Source: Clostridia bacterium (GTDB lineage Bacteria > Bacillota > Clostridia > Oscillospirales > Acutalibacteraceae). Taken from it: DNA of 57,254 nt. The notes beneath the pieces are model-generated. The model did no database searches, was not told the origin of the DNA, and worked only from the letters and a program-made list of their open reading frames with translations. The stretch covers positions 1-57,254 of the forward strand of contig JAFQVY010000017.1 of NCBI GenBank assembly GCA_017407755.1, written 5' to 3'. This document shows, piece by piece, positions 9,863 through 18,143 of this stretch. A program made the translations under genes and the position numbers. Numbering within the stretch: position 1 is the stretch's first letter; each line of letters starts with the position of its first letter.

Positions 9863-10750
9863 ATGAGTGACTTTATTTTAAGCTGCTGCTCTACAGCAGA
9901 CCTTAGTGCACAGAAATTTGAAGAAATCGGCGTAAGCTATATTTGCACAACCTTCAGACTCAACGGCACAACCTACCCCGATGACTTAGGAAAAACAATT
10001 ACTTACAAAGAATTTTATAAGGCAATGGCAGACGGTGCCGATACCTCTACAAGCCAGATTAATCAGGACGAATTCAAGGATTATTTCCGCGAGCTTCTTA
10101 AAAGCGGCAAAGACCTTTTGCACCTCAGCCTTTCTTCGGGCATTTCGGGCACCTATAACTCAGCACGCCTTGCCATTGAAGAAATGAGACAGGAGTTTCC
10201 CGACAGAAAGATTTACCACGTTGACTCACTTGCGGCTTCCTCAGGCTACGGCCTTTTTATGGCAAAGCTTTCCGAGCTTAAGGCACAGGGTATGAGTATT
10301 GAGGAGCTTTACAAGTGGGCAGAGGATAATAAAAACAAGCTTCATCACTGGTTCTTTACAACCGACCTTACCTATTTTGTAAAGGGCGGCAGAGTTTCCA
10401 AGGCTTCCGGATTTATCGGCGGCGTTCTTGGCATTTGCCCCTTACTTAACGTAAACGACGAGGGTAAGCTTATCGCCAGAGAAAAAATCCGCGGCAAAAA
10501 GCGTGTTATTCCCCGCATTGTTGAGATGATGAAGGAGCATGCACAGGGCGGTCTTGAGTACAATGACAGATGCTATATCTGCAATTCAGCCTGCCTTGAA
10601 GATGCTAAAATGGTTGCAGAGCTTGTTGAGGAGGCGTTCCCCAAGCTTACAGGCAAGGTTGAGATTTACGATATAGGCACCACCATCGGTTCACATACAG
10701 GCCCCGGCACAGTTGCCCTCTTCTTCTGGGGCGACGAAAGAGTACGATAA
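9863..10750 (+). CDS. DegV family protein (FakB-like fatty-acid carrier), copy 1
   Basis: The 295-residue protein has the DegV motifs: TSTSQIN, the ligand-binding SLSSGISGTYNSA, VDSLAASSGYG, the GGRVSK loop and GSHTGPGTVALFF. In characterised members (FakB) the protein holds a fatty acid while the kinase FakA phosphorylates it, feeding exogenous fatty acids into phospholipid. No fakA is in the window. CGGAGG precedes the ATG. It has its own promoter with the element it shares with the other DegV gene at 16482. The preferred fatty acid cannot be read from sequence. Confidence 0.92.
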   Translation: MSDFILSCCSTADLSAQKFEEIGVSYICTTFRLNGTTYPDDLGKTITYKEFYKAMADGADTSTSQINQDEFKDYFRELLKSGKDLLHLSLSSGISGTYNSARLAIEEMRQEFPDRKIYHVDSLAASSGYGLFMAKLSELKAQGMSIEELYKWAEDNKNKLHHWFFTTDLTYFVKGGRVSKASGFIGGVLGICPLLNVNDEGKLIAREKIRGKKRVIPRIVEMMKEHAQGGLEYNDRCYICNSACLEDAKMVAELVEEAFPKLTGKVEIYDIGTTIGSHTGPGTVALFFWGDERVR

Positions 10751-10756
10751 TTTAGT

Positions 10757-10887
10757 GCGCCGAGGGACGGAGCCCTTCGATTTACAAATACGAGCGACGA
10801 ATTTTCAGAGAACAAACTTTGTTTGCTCTCTGAAAATTTGCGGAGTATGTAGTAAACTCGAAGGAGGTGCGAAGTCCAACGAGGCGT
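10757..10887. repeat. 131-bp imperfect palindrome
   Basis: The two halves of this intergenic stretch are near inverted copies. The core AATTTTCAGAG (10800-10810) pairs with CTCTGAAAATT (10828-10838), and CAAAC/GTTTG closes a TTT loop. The outer arms also pair with small bulges, for example CCTTCGA with TCGAAGG and GCGCC with GGCGT. RNA from it would fold into one hairpin of about 60 bp. It looks like a small non-autonomous or REP-like element. No second copy was seen in this window. Confidence 0.5.
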
Positions 10888-10920
10888 GATTAATAGTGCC
10901 ATAAGCCACCGAAGCCTTAA

Positions 10921-10958
10921 AAGCCTTTTGAAAGATTATTACTTTCAGAAGGCTTTTT
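10921..10958 (+). terminator. Intrinsic terminator after DegV copy 1
   Basis: AAGCCTTTTGAAAG pairs with CTTTCAGAAGGCTT, with a seven-base loop and a T-run. Confidence 0.85.
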
Positions 10959-10960
10959 TG

Positions 10961-10989
10961 TTTACTTTTTTCTTTATATATGCTATTAT
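10961..10989 (+). promoter_or_regulatory. Putative promoter of the LtaS-like pair
   Basis: TTTACT (10961-10966), a 17-bp spacer and TATTAT (10984-10989) lie about 60 bp before the first LtaS-like gene. The -35 is a 4/6 match. Confidence 0.4.
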
Positions 10990-11049
10990 AAAAATTAATA
11001 TGGGAAAATGTTCCCGAAGGTATATTTCATACGAAAGAGAGATGTAACT

Positions 11050-12792
11050 ATGGCTAAAACTAAGGCAAAAACTGAAGCTAAGAAAAGCACTATGTCAAAG
11101 TCGCAGATTATTATTTCGCTTCTGGCAAGCTTTGCTTTTTCTTTCAGCTTCTTTATCGCAGGTCCTTTAGGCTTCTTCTTTTCAGAGTCTAACCGTGGTT
11201 TTTTTGAAGACAACAACATTTACGCCCACATGCTTATTCCCGTTATGGTAATTGCGGCGGCAGTATTTTTTGTTATACTTTCTGCAATACTTCTGCTTGC
11301 CACAGGCAAAACCCATACGGTTATGATAAGTATAATTACGTGGCTCTTGGTTTGCGGATATTTGCAGACCCTTTTCTTCAACGGCTGGACAGGCGGACTT
11401 ATCGGCGACGGCAATGCAGGCACTCAGATGCCCGCTTTTGGCATACCTAACCTTCTTTTGTGGATTGCTTTAGGCGTTATTATTATCGGAGCACCCTTGC
11501 TTTCAAAGGGCAAGCTTTCTAAAATTGCAGGTATTGCTAAAATGGTTACAGTATACCTTTTGGTGCTTGTGCTTGCTATGCAGGGCGCAGGCTTGCTTGA
11601 GGTAGTTTTAAGTGCGCCTGAGGAAAAAGAAAGCTCTGCATTTTTGTCTTCTGAAAATATGTTTGACATTTCTTCAAACGATAACGTAATTGTTTTTGTT
11701 GTAGACAGATTTGACCAGTCTTACTATAAAGAGCTTTTGGCTTATGACCCCGATTTCTTTGCCGATTTCGACGGCTTCACCTCTTATGTAGACAACATTT
11801 CCCTTTATGCAAGAACATACCCTGCCGTTACCTCTATGCTTACAGGCATGGAAAACGATTTTTCGGGTACCCGCGAAGAATATTTTGAGAAAGCCTACGG
11901 CTCCTCTACCTTTATTAAGGATATGGTTGCAGGCGGTTATGACGTAAATATTTACAGCTCTAACTGGTATGTTTACTCTGACGCCAATGAAATGGGCGAA
12001 ATCCAAAATGCAGTAGATGCAGGTGACACAGCAAAGCTTGATAATCCCATGGGTCTTTTAAGCGCTATGATAAGCTACTCTACCTACAATTACTGCCCCG
12101 ATGTTTTAAAGTATGCTATCGGTGTTTCTACCCGTACCTTTACCGGCTTTGCTTCTCAGGATAGCGAAGAGGCAATGTATGTAATTGACGATGCTAAGGT
12201 TTATTCTGACTTTACTAAGCAGGGTCTTAAAAGTAAGGCTGACAATAACTTTACCTTCCTGCATTTAAGAGGCTGCCATTACCCCTTTAATGTTGACGAA
12301 AACTGTGCTTATGTGGGAGACGGCAACTCAACCTCTTTACAGCAGAGCAGAGGCGTCTTTAAGTTTATAAAGGAATATATTGCAGAGCTTAAGGCTAAGG
12401 GCGTTTATGAGGATGCAACTATTATTATCACAGGCGACCATGCTTCTGCACTTTCTGATGTAGAGGATGTACCTTCTGCAAGAATTACTTCATTGCTTGT
12501 AAAAGAAAAAGGAAGCTTTGGCACACCTCTTAAGATTTCAGAGGCACCTGTTTGCCAGGCTAACTTCATTCCTACAATCATCAAGTTCTCAGGTGTTACT
12601 CCTTCCGTAAATTACGGCAAGGCTTACTCTGAGGTTGATGAAAACGAAATTATTACCCGTAAGTATCTTTTTGAGAAAGATGTAAAAGATGACCTTGACG
12701 AAATCGTCGAGTACGAAATTACAGGAAGCGCAAGAGATTTCTCTAACTGGAAAATCAAGGAGCGTCATCTCATAGAAAACATTTATAAATAA
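11050..12792 (+). CDS. Membrane LtaS-like phosphotransferase (sulfatase fold), copy 1
   Basis: The 580-residue protein has about five N-terminal membrane helices (residues about 15-190) and an extracellular sulfatase-fold domain. Visible catalytic elements are VVDRFD (metal Asp), ARTYPAVTSMLTG with Thr at the place of the sulfatase nucleophile Cys (C-x-P becomes T-Y-P), HLRGCH (His) and IITGDHAS (Asp-His). A Thr nucleophile is the pattern of phosphotransferases such as LtaS rather than of sulfatases. It probably adds glycerol-phosphate or a similar group to a cell-surface polymer. The ATG at 11050 is chosen over 11008 because the upstream extension runs into the promoter. Copy 2 follows after 12 bp. 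Confidence 0.8.
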   Translation: MAKTKAKTEAKKSTMSKSQIIISLLASFAFSFSFFIAGPLGFFFSESNRGFFEDNNIYAHMLIPVMVIAAAVFFVILSAILLLATGKTHTVMISIITWLLVCGYLQTLFFNGWTGGLIGDGNAGTQMPAFGIPNLLLWIALGVIIIGAPLLSKGKLSKIAGIAKMVTVYLLVLVLAMQGAGLLEVVLSAPEEKESSAFLSSENMFDISSNDNVIVFVVDRFDQSYYKELLAYDPDFFADFDGFTSYVDNISLYARTYPAVTSMLTGMENDFSGTREEYFEKAYGSSTFIKDMVAGGYDVNIYSSNWYVYSDANEMGEIQNAVDAGDTAKLDNPMGLLSAMISYSTYNYCPDVLKYAIGVSTRTFTGFASQDSEEAMYVIDDAKVYSDFTKQGLKSKADNNFTFLHLRGCHYPFNVDENCAYVGDGNSTSLQQSRGVFKFIKEYIAELKAKGVYEDATIIITGDHASALSDVEDVPSARITSLLVKEKGSFGTPLKISEAPVCQANFIPTIIKFSGVTPSVNYGKAYSEVDENEIITRKYLFEKDVKDDLDEIVEYEITGSARDFSNWKIKERHLIENIYK

Positions 12793-12804
12793 GGACAAAA
12801 ATTT

Positions 12805-14526
12805 ATGAACACAGAAAAGAAAAAAAGCAAGTATATAACAAAATCCAAGCTCATAATTTCAGCTTTGGCAAGCTTGGCGTTTTCCTTTAGTTTCTTTATT
12901 TTTGCACCTCTTACTTTTTATTTTTCGGAGTCTAACCGAGCTTTTTTCGAGGCAAGTAACCTTTACGACCATATTTTTGTACCCTACGTTGTTTTCGCGG
13001 CGGCGGTGGTTTTTGTTGTTGGTTTTATAGGGCTAATTATATTGCCCCGAAGACTGCACACCCTGGCAATAAGTGTTATAGCGTGGCTTCTTGTTTGCGG
13101 ATATTTGCAGATTCTTTTCCTCAACAGCTGGACAGGCGGTCTTATTGCAGACGGCAACGGCGGCGTAGAAATTCCCGCAGGAGGTATTCCTAATCTTATT
13201 TTGTGGATTTCTTTGGGCGTTATTATTGTTATTATGCCTCAGCTTAATTTCGGCAAGCTTAAAAAGGTTGCAGAGATTGCAAAAATGGTTGTGGTTTATC
13301 TGCTGGTTCTGGTGTTTGTAATGCAGGGCGCAGGCGTGTTAGAGGCAGTAATCACCGCACCTGAAGAATCAAAACACAAAGACGTGCTTTCCTATGATAA
13401 TATTTTCGAGGCTTCAAAAAATCATAACGTAATCGTTTTTTTGCTTGATAAATTTGATATTAAATATTATTACGAGCTAAAGGACTATGACCCTGACTTT
13501 TTTGCAGAATTAGACGGTTTTACCGCATATACCGACCATATATCTATGTATGCAAAAACATATCCGTCTATTGCTTATATGCTTACAGGCATTGAGCAGG
13601 ATTATGAAAACGGCAGAGAGGAATATTTCAGACAAGCCTATACAAACACAACCGCTTTGCCAAGCTTAAAGGAAGCAGGCTATGACATAAACCTTTATAT
13701 GGACGACTACTATGCCTGCTCTGATGCAAGCGTTTTAAAGGATTATGTTGACAATGTTGTTGAGTTTGACGGCGACGTTAAAATGTCACAGCCTAAGATT
13801 TTTTACAAGCACATTGTCAGATACTCCTTATATGCATATTCTCCCGACATATTTAAGAAAAAAATCGACATATCATCTTCTAATTTTGCATCAAGTGCCA
13901 CTAACAATATTTCCTATTCGGTAAATGATGCAAGGCTTTACAAAATGTGGCAAAAAGCCGAAGGGGTAACTCTTAAAGAAGACAACAATTTTACCTTTAT
14001 TCACTTAAGAGGCTGCCATAATCCTTTTAATCTTGACGAAAACTGCAAAAATATAGGAGGAGGCAACTCCACCTCGCTTAAGCAGTCAAGAGGTGTGTTT
14101 AAATTTATTAAAGAGTATATTGCAGACCTTAAGGCTAAAGGCGTTTATGAAGATGCTACCATTATAATTACAGGCGACCACGCCGACGGACTTTCAGATT
14201 CCGCAGAGCTTGACTCACCCAAAATTACAGGTCTTTTGGTAAAAGAAAGAGGTTCTTTCGGTACACCTATGACGGAATCTTCGGCACAGCTTTGCCACGC
14301 TAATTTTCTTCCTTCGGTGCTTAAAGATGCAAAAATGGAAAATTACGCCGACTACGGCAAAGCCTATAGCGATATTAAAGAAGGCGAAAATGTAGTTCGC
14401 ACATATTCTTTGCAAAGGCTTCTGCGCGAAGAATATGACGAAAGCATCGAATACCGCATAGAAGGCGACGGGCGTGATTTTGAAAACTGGGAAATTGTGG
14501 ACCGCCACGACGTAAGTTACCGATAA
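12805..14526 (+). CDS. Membrane LtaS-like phosphotransferase (sulfatase fold), copy 2
   Basis: This 573-residue tandem paralogue of the preceding gene has the same order: five membrane helices, then a sulfatase-fold domain. All catalytic positions are kept: LLDKFD, AKTYPSIAYMLTG (Thr-Tyr-Pro), HLRGCH and IITGDHAD. Long stretches match copy 1, for example NSTSL.QSRGVFKFIKEYIA and the SWTGGLI.DG loop, while the middle of the extracellular domain differs. The conserved active site suggests both are enzymes with different acceptors or conditions. AAGGAC is a modest ribosome binding site. The real substrate is unknown. Confidence 0.8.
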   Translation: MNTEKKKSKYITKSKLIISALASLAFSFSFFIFAPLTFYFSESNRAFFEASNLYDHIFVPYVVFAAAVVFVVGFIGLIILPRRLHTLAISVIAWLLVCGYLQILFLNSWTGGLIADGNGGVEIPAGGIPNLILWISLGVIIVIMPQLNFGKLKKVAEIAKMVVVYLLVLVFVMQGAGVLEAVITAPEESKHKDVLSYDNIFEASKNHNVIVFLLDKFDIKYYYELKDYDPDFFAELDGFTAYTDHISMYAKTYPSIAYMLTGIEQDYENGREEYFRQAYTNTTALPSLKEAGYDINLYMDDYYACSDASVLKDYVDNVVEFDGDVKMSQPKIFYKHIVRYSLYAYSPDIFKKKIDISSSNFASSATNNISYSVNDARLYKMWQKAEGVTLKEDNNFTFIHLRGCHNPFNLDENCKNIGGGNSTSLKQSRGVFKFIKEYIADLKAKGVYEDATIIITGDHADGLSDSAELDSPKITGLLVKERGSFGTPMTESSAQLCHANFLPSVLKDAKMENYADYGKAYSDIKEGENVVRTYSLQRLLREEYDESIEYRIEGDGRDFENWEIVDRHDVSYR

Positions 14527-14587
14527 ATATTATGCAAAGAGGACAGTTTTTCCTTTTAAAATCCGAGTTTTTTTACTTTTAAATGAC

Positions 14588-14616
14588 TTGACTTTTCGAT
14601 AAATTTATCGTATCAT
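14588..14616 (+). promoter_or_regulatory. guaB promoter with a palindromic operator in the spacer
   Basis: TTGACT (14588-14593), a 17-bp spacer and TATCAT (14611-14616). The spacer contains the perfect 14-bp palindrome CGATAAATTTATCG (14597-14610). A dimeric repressor bound there would block RNA polymerase. The regulator is not known. Confidence 0.6.
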
Positions 14617-14654
14617 AATTCAAATATTCAAATTTAGTTAAAGGAGAGAGAAAT

Positions 14655-16157
14655 ATGGCTTTTTATTATCAGGAGCCCTCAAGAACATTCAGCGAGTACC
14701 TGCTTATTCCCGGTTATACTTCGGAGGAGTGTATCCCTGCAAATGTTAACCTCAGCACACCCCTTGTAAAGTTTAAAAAAGGCGAAGAGAGTGCTATTAA
14801 GCTGAACATTCCTATGGTGTCTGCAATTATGCAGTCCGTTTCTAACGACACTATGGCAATTGCTCTTGCTAAGGAAGGCGGTATTTCCTTTATTTACGGC
14901 TCTCAGTCCATTGAGGACGAGGCTGCTATGGTAGCTCGTGTTAAGAATTATAAGGCCGGCTTTGTTGTAAGTGACTCTAACTTAAAGCCCGACGACACAC
15001 TTGCAGATGTTCTTAACCTTTATGAGCTTTCAGGTCACAACACAATGGCTGTTACCGAAGACGGCACAGCAAACGGCAAGCTTTTGGGTATCGTTACAGG
15101 CAGAGACTACAGAGTAAGCCGTATGGAGGCTGACCTTAAGGTTTCTGAATTTATGACTCCTTTAGAGAAGCTTATCGTTGCACCTGAGACAACAACTCTT
15201 AAAGAAGCTAACGACATTATCTGGGAGCATAAGTTAAACTCACTTCCCATTGTTGATAAAGACGGCAGACTTATGTACCTTGTATTCCGTAAGGACTACT
15301 CTCAGCATAAGGAGAATCCCCACGAGGTTTTAGACGCCAACAAGCGTTATGTTGTAGGTGCAGGTATCAATACTCTTGACTATGAAAAGAGAGTTCCTGC
15401 TCTTATCGAGGCTGGTGCCGACGTGCTTTGCATCGACTCTTCCGAGGGTTACACATGCTGGCAGGCAAAGACTCTTAAGTTTATCAGAGATAACTACGGC
15501 GACTCTGTTAAGGTTGGTGCAGGTAACGTAGTTGACAGAGAAGGCTTTATGTTCCTCGCTGAGGCTGGTGCTGACTTTATCAAGGTTGGTATCGGCGGCG
15601 GTTCCATTTGTATCACTCGTGAGACAAAGGGTATCGGCAGAGGTCAGGCTACAGCTCTTATTGAGGTTGCAGCAGCAAGAGACGAGTACTTCGAGAAAAC
15701 AGGTATCTATATTCCCATTTGTTCTGACGGCGGTATCGTTCACGATTACCACATGACTTTAGCTCTTGCTATGGGTGCTGACTTTATGATGCTTGGCAGA
15801 TATTTTGCTCGTTTTGACGAGTCTCCCACAAACAAGCTCATCATCAACGGCCAGTACGTTAAGGAGTATTGGGGCGAAGGCTCAAACAGAGCAAGAAACT
15901 GGCAGAGATACGACCTCGGCGGCAAGACAAAATTAAGCTTTGAAGAGGGCGTTGACTCTTATGTAACTTATGCAGGTCCCTTAAAGGACAACGTTGCAAA
16001 GAGCCTTTACAAGGTTAAGTCCACAATGTGCAACTGCGGTGTTATCAATATCCCCGATTTACAGAAAAATGCAAAGCTTACTGTTGTTTCCTCTACTTCT
16101 ATTGTTGAGGGCGGTTATCACGACGTAACCCTTAAAACAGCAGGCCAGACAAACTAA
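14655..16157 (+). CDS. guaB: IMP dehydrogenase
   Basis: The 500-residue enzyme oxidises IMP to XMP with NAD+, the committed step to GMP. The TIM-barrel catalytic domain is interrupted by a CBS pair at about residues 100-215. The catalytic Cys is C319 in [18 protein letters not shown], the IMP-binding Asp is D358 in CSDGGI, and the flap [18 protein letters not shown] carries the Arg-Tyr dyad at R418-Y419. By eye, these positions and the flap resemble the Tritrichomonas foetus-type enzyme rather than the Escherichia coli type. It is monocistronic with its own promoter and terminator. AAAGGAGAG precedes the ATG. Confidence 0.97.
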   Translation: MAFYYQEPSRTFSEYLLIPGYTSEECIPANVNLSTPLVKFKKGEESAIKLNIPMVSAIMQSVSNDTMAIALAKEGGISFIYGSQSIEDEAAMVARVKNYKAGFVVSDSNLKPDDTLADVLNLYELSGHNTMAVTEDGTANGKLLGIVTGRDYRVSRMEADLKVSEFMTPLEKLIVAPETTTLKEANDIIWEHKLNSLPIVDKDGRLMYLVFRKDYSQHKENPHEVLDANKRYVVGAGINTLDYEKRVPALIEAGADVLCIDSSEGYTCWQAKTLKFIRDNYGDSVKVGAGNVVDREGFMFLAEAGADFIKVGIGGGSICITRETKGIGRGQATALIEVAAARDEYFEKTGIYIPICSDGGIVHDYHMTLALAMGADFMMLGRYFARFDESPTNKLIINGQYVKEYWGEGSNRARNWQRYDLGGKTKLSFEEGVDSYVTYAGPLKDNVAKSLYKVKSTMCNCGVINIPDLQKNAKLTVVSSTSIVEGGYHDVTLKTAGQTN

Positions 16158-16168
16158 ATTTTAAGTTT

Positions 16169-16197
16169 AAAGGCTTCCCTTGGGGGGAGCCTTTTTG
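16169..16197 (+). terminator. Intrinsic terminator of guaB
   Basis: AAAGGCT pairs with AGCCTTT, strengthened by CCC/GGG inside, followed by a T-run. Confidence 0.8.
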
Positions 16198-16297
16198 TTA
16201 TAGTAAAATGTGCCAATTTTTAAGGTGCATTTTTTCCGTCTTTGTTTATTGACGGAGGGTGTATATAGATTTATTATTTATATATCAATTTAAAAGA

Positions 16298-16326
16298 AAG
16301 ACCGTGAGCTTAAGGCTCACGGTCTT
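16298..16326. other. Perfect 12-bp inverted repeat
   Basis: AAGACCGTGAGC and GCTCACGGTCTT flank the five-base loop TTAAG. There is no T-run on the plus strand; on the minus strand it is followed by TTCTTTTA. It lies between the guaB terminator and the DegV copy 2 regulatory element. It may be a further terminator or a processing site. Confidence 0.5.
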
Positions 16327-16341
16327 AGTGTTTATGGGGAT

Positions 16342-16449
16342 TTCTACTGTGGGTAGAGACAAAAATTTTGGCGGTAGACAGGGGAGTGCTTTCAGGTAGA
16401 TATAAAAAGGCAGGGGTAGGTTGCCGACAAAAAATTACGGTCTTATAAT
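16342..16449 (+). promoter_or_regulatory. Promoter and shared regulatory element, copy 2 (DegV-trhA operon)
   Basis: The promoter reads TTGCCG (16421-16426), 17-bp spacer, TATAAT (16444-16449). The 17-bp box TTCTACTGTGGGTAGAG lies at 16342-16358. GTAGA/G half-sites start at 16353, 16374, 16396 and 16416, that is 21, 22 and 20 bp apart, and the last touches the -35. CAAAAATTTTGGCGG (16360-16374) is the inverted form of a stretch at 9754-9768 in copy 1. Confidence 0.7.
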
Positions 16450-16481
16450 TGCTCTTGTAATTTTTTCAGGAGGTCAGCAAT

Positions 16482-17354
16482 ATGAGTTTTGCAGTCATTA
16501 CAGACAGCACCGCCAATCTTAAAAAAAGCTTTTTAAGCCTTAACGGAATAAAAGTTATTGAGATGCCCTATTTTATAAATGGCAAGGAGTATACCTGTAC
16601 AGAGCTTGAAAGCTTTGATGACTCAGATTACTACGGAAAAATTCGACAGGGAACCCTCGTTAACACTTCGCAGATTAATCCTCAGCAAATAGAAGATGTT
16701 TTTGAGTGTGAGCTTAAGGCGGGCAAGGATTTGATTTTTATCGGACTTTCCTCAGGAGTCAGCGGTTCATTTAAAAGTGCACAGATAGCAAAATCTGAAC
16801 TTGAAGAAAAATATCCTAACCGAAAAATATTGCTTATAGACAGTCTCGGTGCTGCTTTGGGCATAGGACTTTGTGTATATTTTGCCAATCATTACCGCAA
16901 AAAAGGCCTGTCGGTTGAGGAAACTTTCGAAAAAGTCAGCGACATAAGAGACAGAATGTATCAGGTGTTTATTGTCGATGACCTTATGCACCTTAAAAGA
17001 ACAGGCAGACTGTCTAATGTAGGTGCGGCGGTGGGCTGTGTCTTGGGAATAAAGCCGTTGCTCAAAGGCAGCCGCGAAGGGAAAATTGTGGCTACCGCAA
17101 AAATCCGCGGCCGAAAGCAAGCGATTTCTGCTTTAGCCGATAAATGCATAAATCTAATAAAGGACACTAAAATAATCGGCATAACTTATGCAGACTGCAA
17201 GGAAGATGCACTTTTGCTTAAATCGCTTATAGAAAGCAAAGTAAAGCCCCATAAATTTATCATAGAAAAACACGAGCCGGTAACAGGTGCTCATATAGGC
17301 CCCGGTGCATTGGCGCTTTATTTTGTAGGTGACAGCGATGTCAGAGATATGTAG
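16482..17354 (+). CDS. DegV family protein (FakB-like fatty-acid carrier), copy 2
   Basis: The 290-residue paralogue of the DegV gene at 9863 has the motifs VNTSQINPQQ, GLSSGVSGSFKSA, IDSLGAALGIG, RTGRLSN and TGAHIGPGALALYF. As a FakB-like protein it would bind a fatty acid for phosphorylation by FakA. It is followed after 12 bp by trhA, so the two are one operon. Having two DegV proteins is common in Firmicutes, where copies prefer different fatty acids; which prefers what is not visible. TCAGGAGG precedes the ATG. Confidence 0.92.
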   Translation: MSFAVITDSTANLKKSFLSLNGIKVIEMPYFINGKEYTCTELESFDDSDYYGKIRQGTLVNTSQINPQQIEDVFECELKAGKDLIFIGLSSGVSGSFKSAQIAKSELEEKYPNRKILLIDSLGAALGIGLCVYFANHYRKKGLSVEETFEKVSDIRDRMYQVFIVDDLMHLKRTGRLSNVGAAVGCVLGIKPLLKGSREGKIVATAKIRGRKQAISALADKCINLIKDTKIIGITYADCKEDALLLKSLIESKVKPHKFIIEKHEPVTGAHIGPGALALYFVGDSDVRDM

Positions 17355-17366
17355 GGAGGTATAATT

Positions 17367-18050
17367 ATGACAAAAACAGTAAAAAGAACAAAACTTTGTG
17401 ACAGGGTTTTGCCCAATTACACCAAGGCTGAAGAAATCTTTAATATGGTTTCGCACATTGCAGGAGCTGTTTTCGGCGTGGCGGCATTGGTGATATGTGT
17501 GGTTTATTCGGCACTAAAAGCTGACCCGTGGGCTGTGGTGGGAAGCTCAATTTACGGAGCGTCTTTGGTGCTCCTTTATACAATGTCAAGCGTTTATCAC
17601 GGCTTGCCCGTGAATATGGGCAAAAAGGTTATGCAAATTATGGACCATTGCACAATCTATTTTCTTATAGGCGGCACCTATACCCCTATACTTTTGTGCT
17701 CAATCCGTAAGGTGTCAGCTCCTTGGGCGTGGACGCTTTTTGGTATAGTATGGGGATTTGCATCGCTTGCCACGGTTTTTACCGCTATTGACCTTAAAAA
17801 GTACTCAAAGCTTTCTATGGCCTGCTATATCGGAATGGGCTGGTGTATTGTAATTGCAGGCAAGGTAGCCTTAGAGGCAATTCCCTTTGAGGGTTTGATG
17901 TGGCTTTTATTAGGCGGTGTTGCCTATACCGTAGGGGCAGGACTTTACGCCATTGGCAAAAAGCGAAAGTTCTTTCACTCTATCTTTCACATCTTCTGTG
18001 TGCTGGGCAGTTTTTGCCACTTCATCTGTATTTTGTTTTATGTTATCTAA
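17367..18050 (+). CDS. trhA: Hemolysin III / TrhA family membrane protein
   Basis: The 227-residue protein has seven hydrophobic helices and the hemolysin III (PAQR-like) marks: SSVYHG after helix 2, MDHCTIYFLIGGTYTP, and HSIFHIFCVLGSFCHF near the C-terminus, whose His residues with the early His are the probable metal site. Members have been linked to membrane-fluidity and energetic homeostasis and, in old work, to haemolysis. Being cotranscribed with a fatty-acid carrier fits a membrane-lipid role. AGGGAGG lies right after the DegV stop codon. Confidence 0.9.
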   Translation: MTKTVKRTKLCDRVLPNYTKAEEIFNMVSHIAGAVFGVAALVICVVYSALKADPWAVVGSSIYGASLVLLYTMSSVYHGLPVNMGKKVMQIMDHCTIYFLIGGTYTPILLCSIRKVSAPWAWTLFGIVWGFASLATVFTAIDLKKYSKLSMACYIGMGWCIVIAGKVALEAIPFEGLMWLLLGGVAYTVGAGLYAIGKKRKFFHSIFHIFCVLGSFCHFICILFYVI

Positions 18051-18076
18051 AATTCTTCAAAAATTTTTGCCAAAGC

Positions 18077-18110
18077 CCGACAAAAGGGAACACTGCAGAG
18101 GACTTATAAT
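18077..18110 (+). promoter_or_regulatory. spoIIE promoter with possible Spo0A box
   Basis: TATAAT lies at 18105-18110, with no good -35 17 bp upstream. CCGACAAA at 18077-18084 sits at that place and partly matches an inverted Spo0A box (reverse strand TTTGTCGG against TTGTCGAA). Spo0A control of spoIIE is established in Bacillus; the match here is imperfect. Confidence 0.35.
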
Positions 18111-18143
18111 TTATGCATAACTCTCAGAGAGGAAGTTTAAATT

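Noticed and set aside
11050-14526. True sulfatases
   Set aside because: The nucleophile position is Thr (Thr-Tyr-Pro) instead of the Cys or Ser needed for formylglycine, which points to phosphotransferases.
15330-15752. A 140-codon open frame antisense to guaB
   Set aside because: guaB is unmistakable on the plus strand; the antisense frame has no recognisable features.
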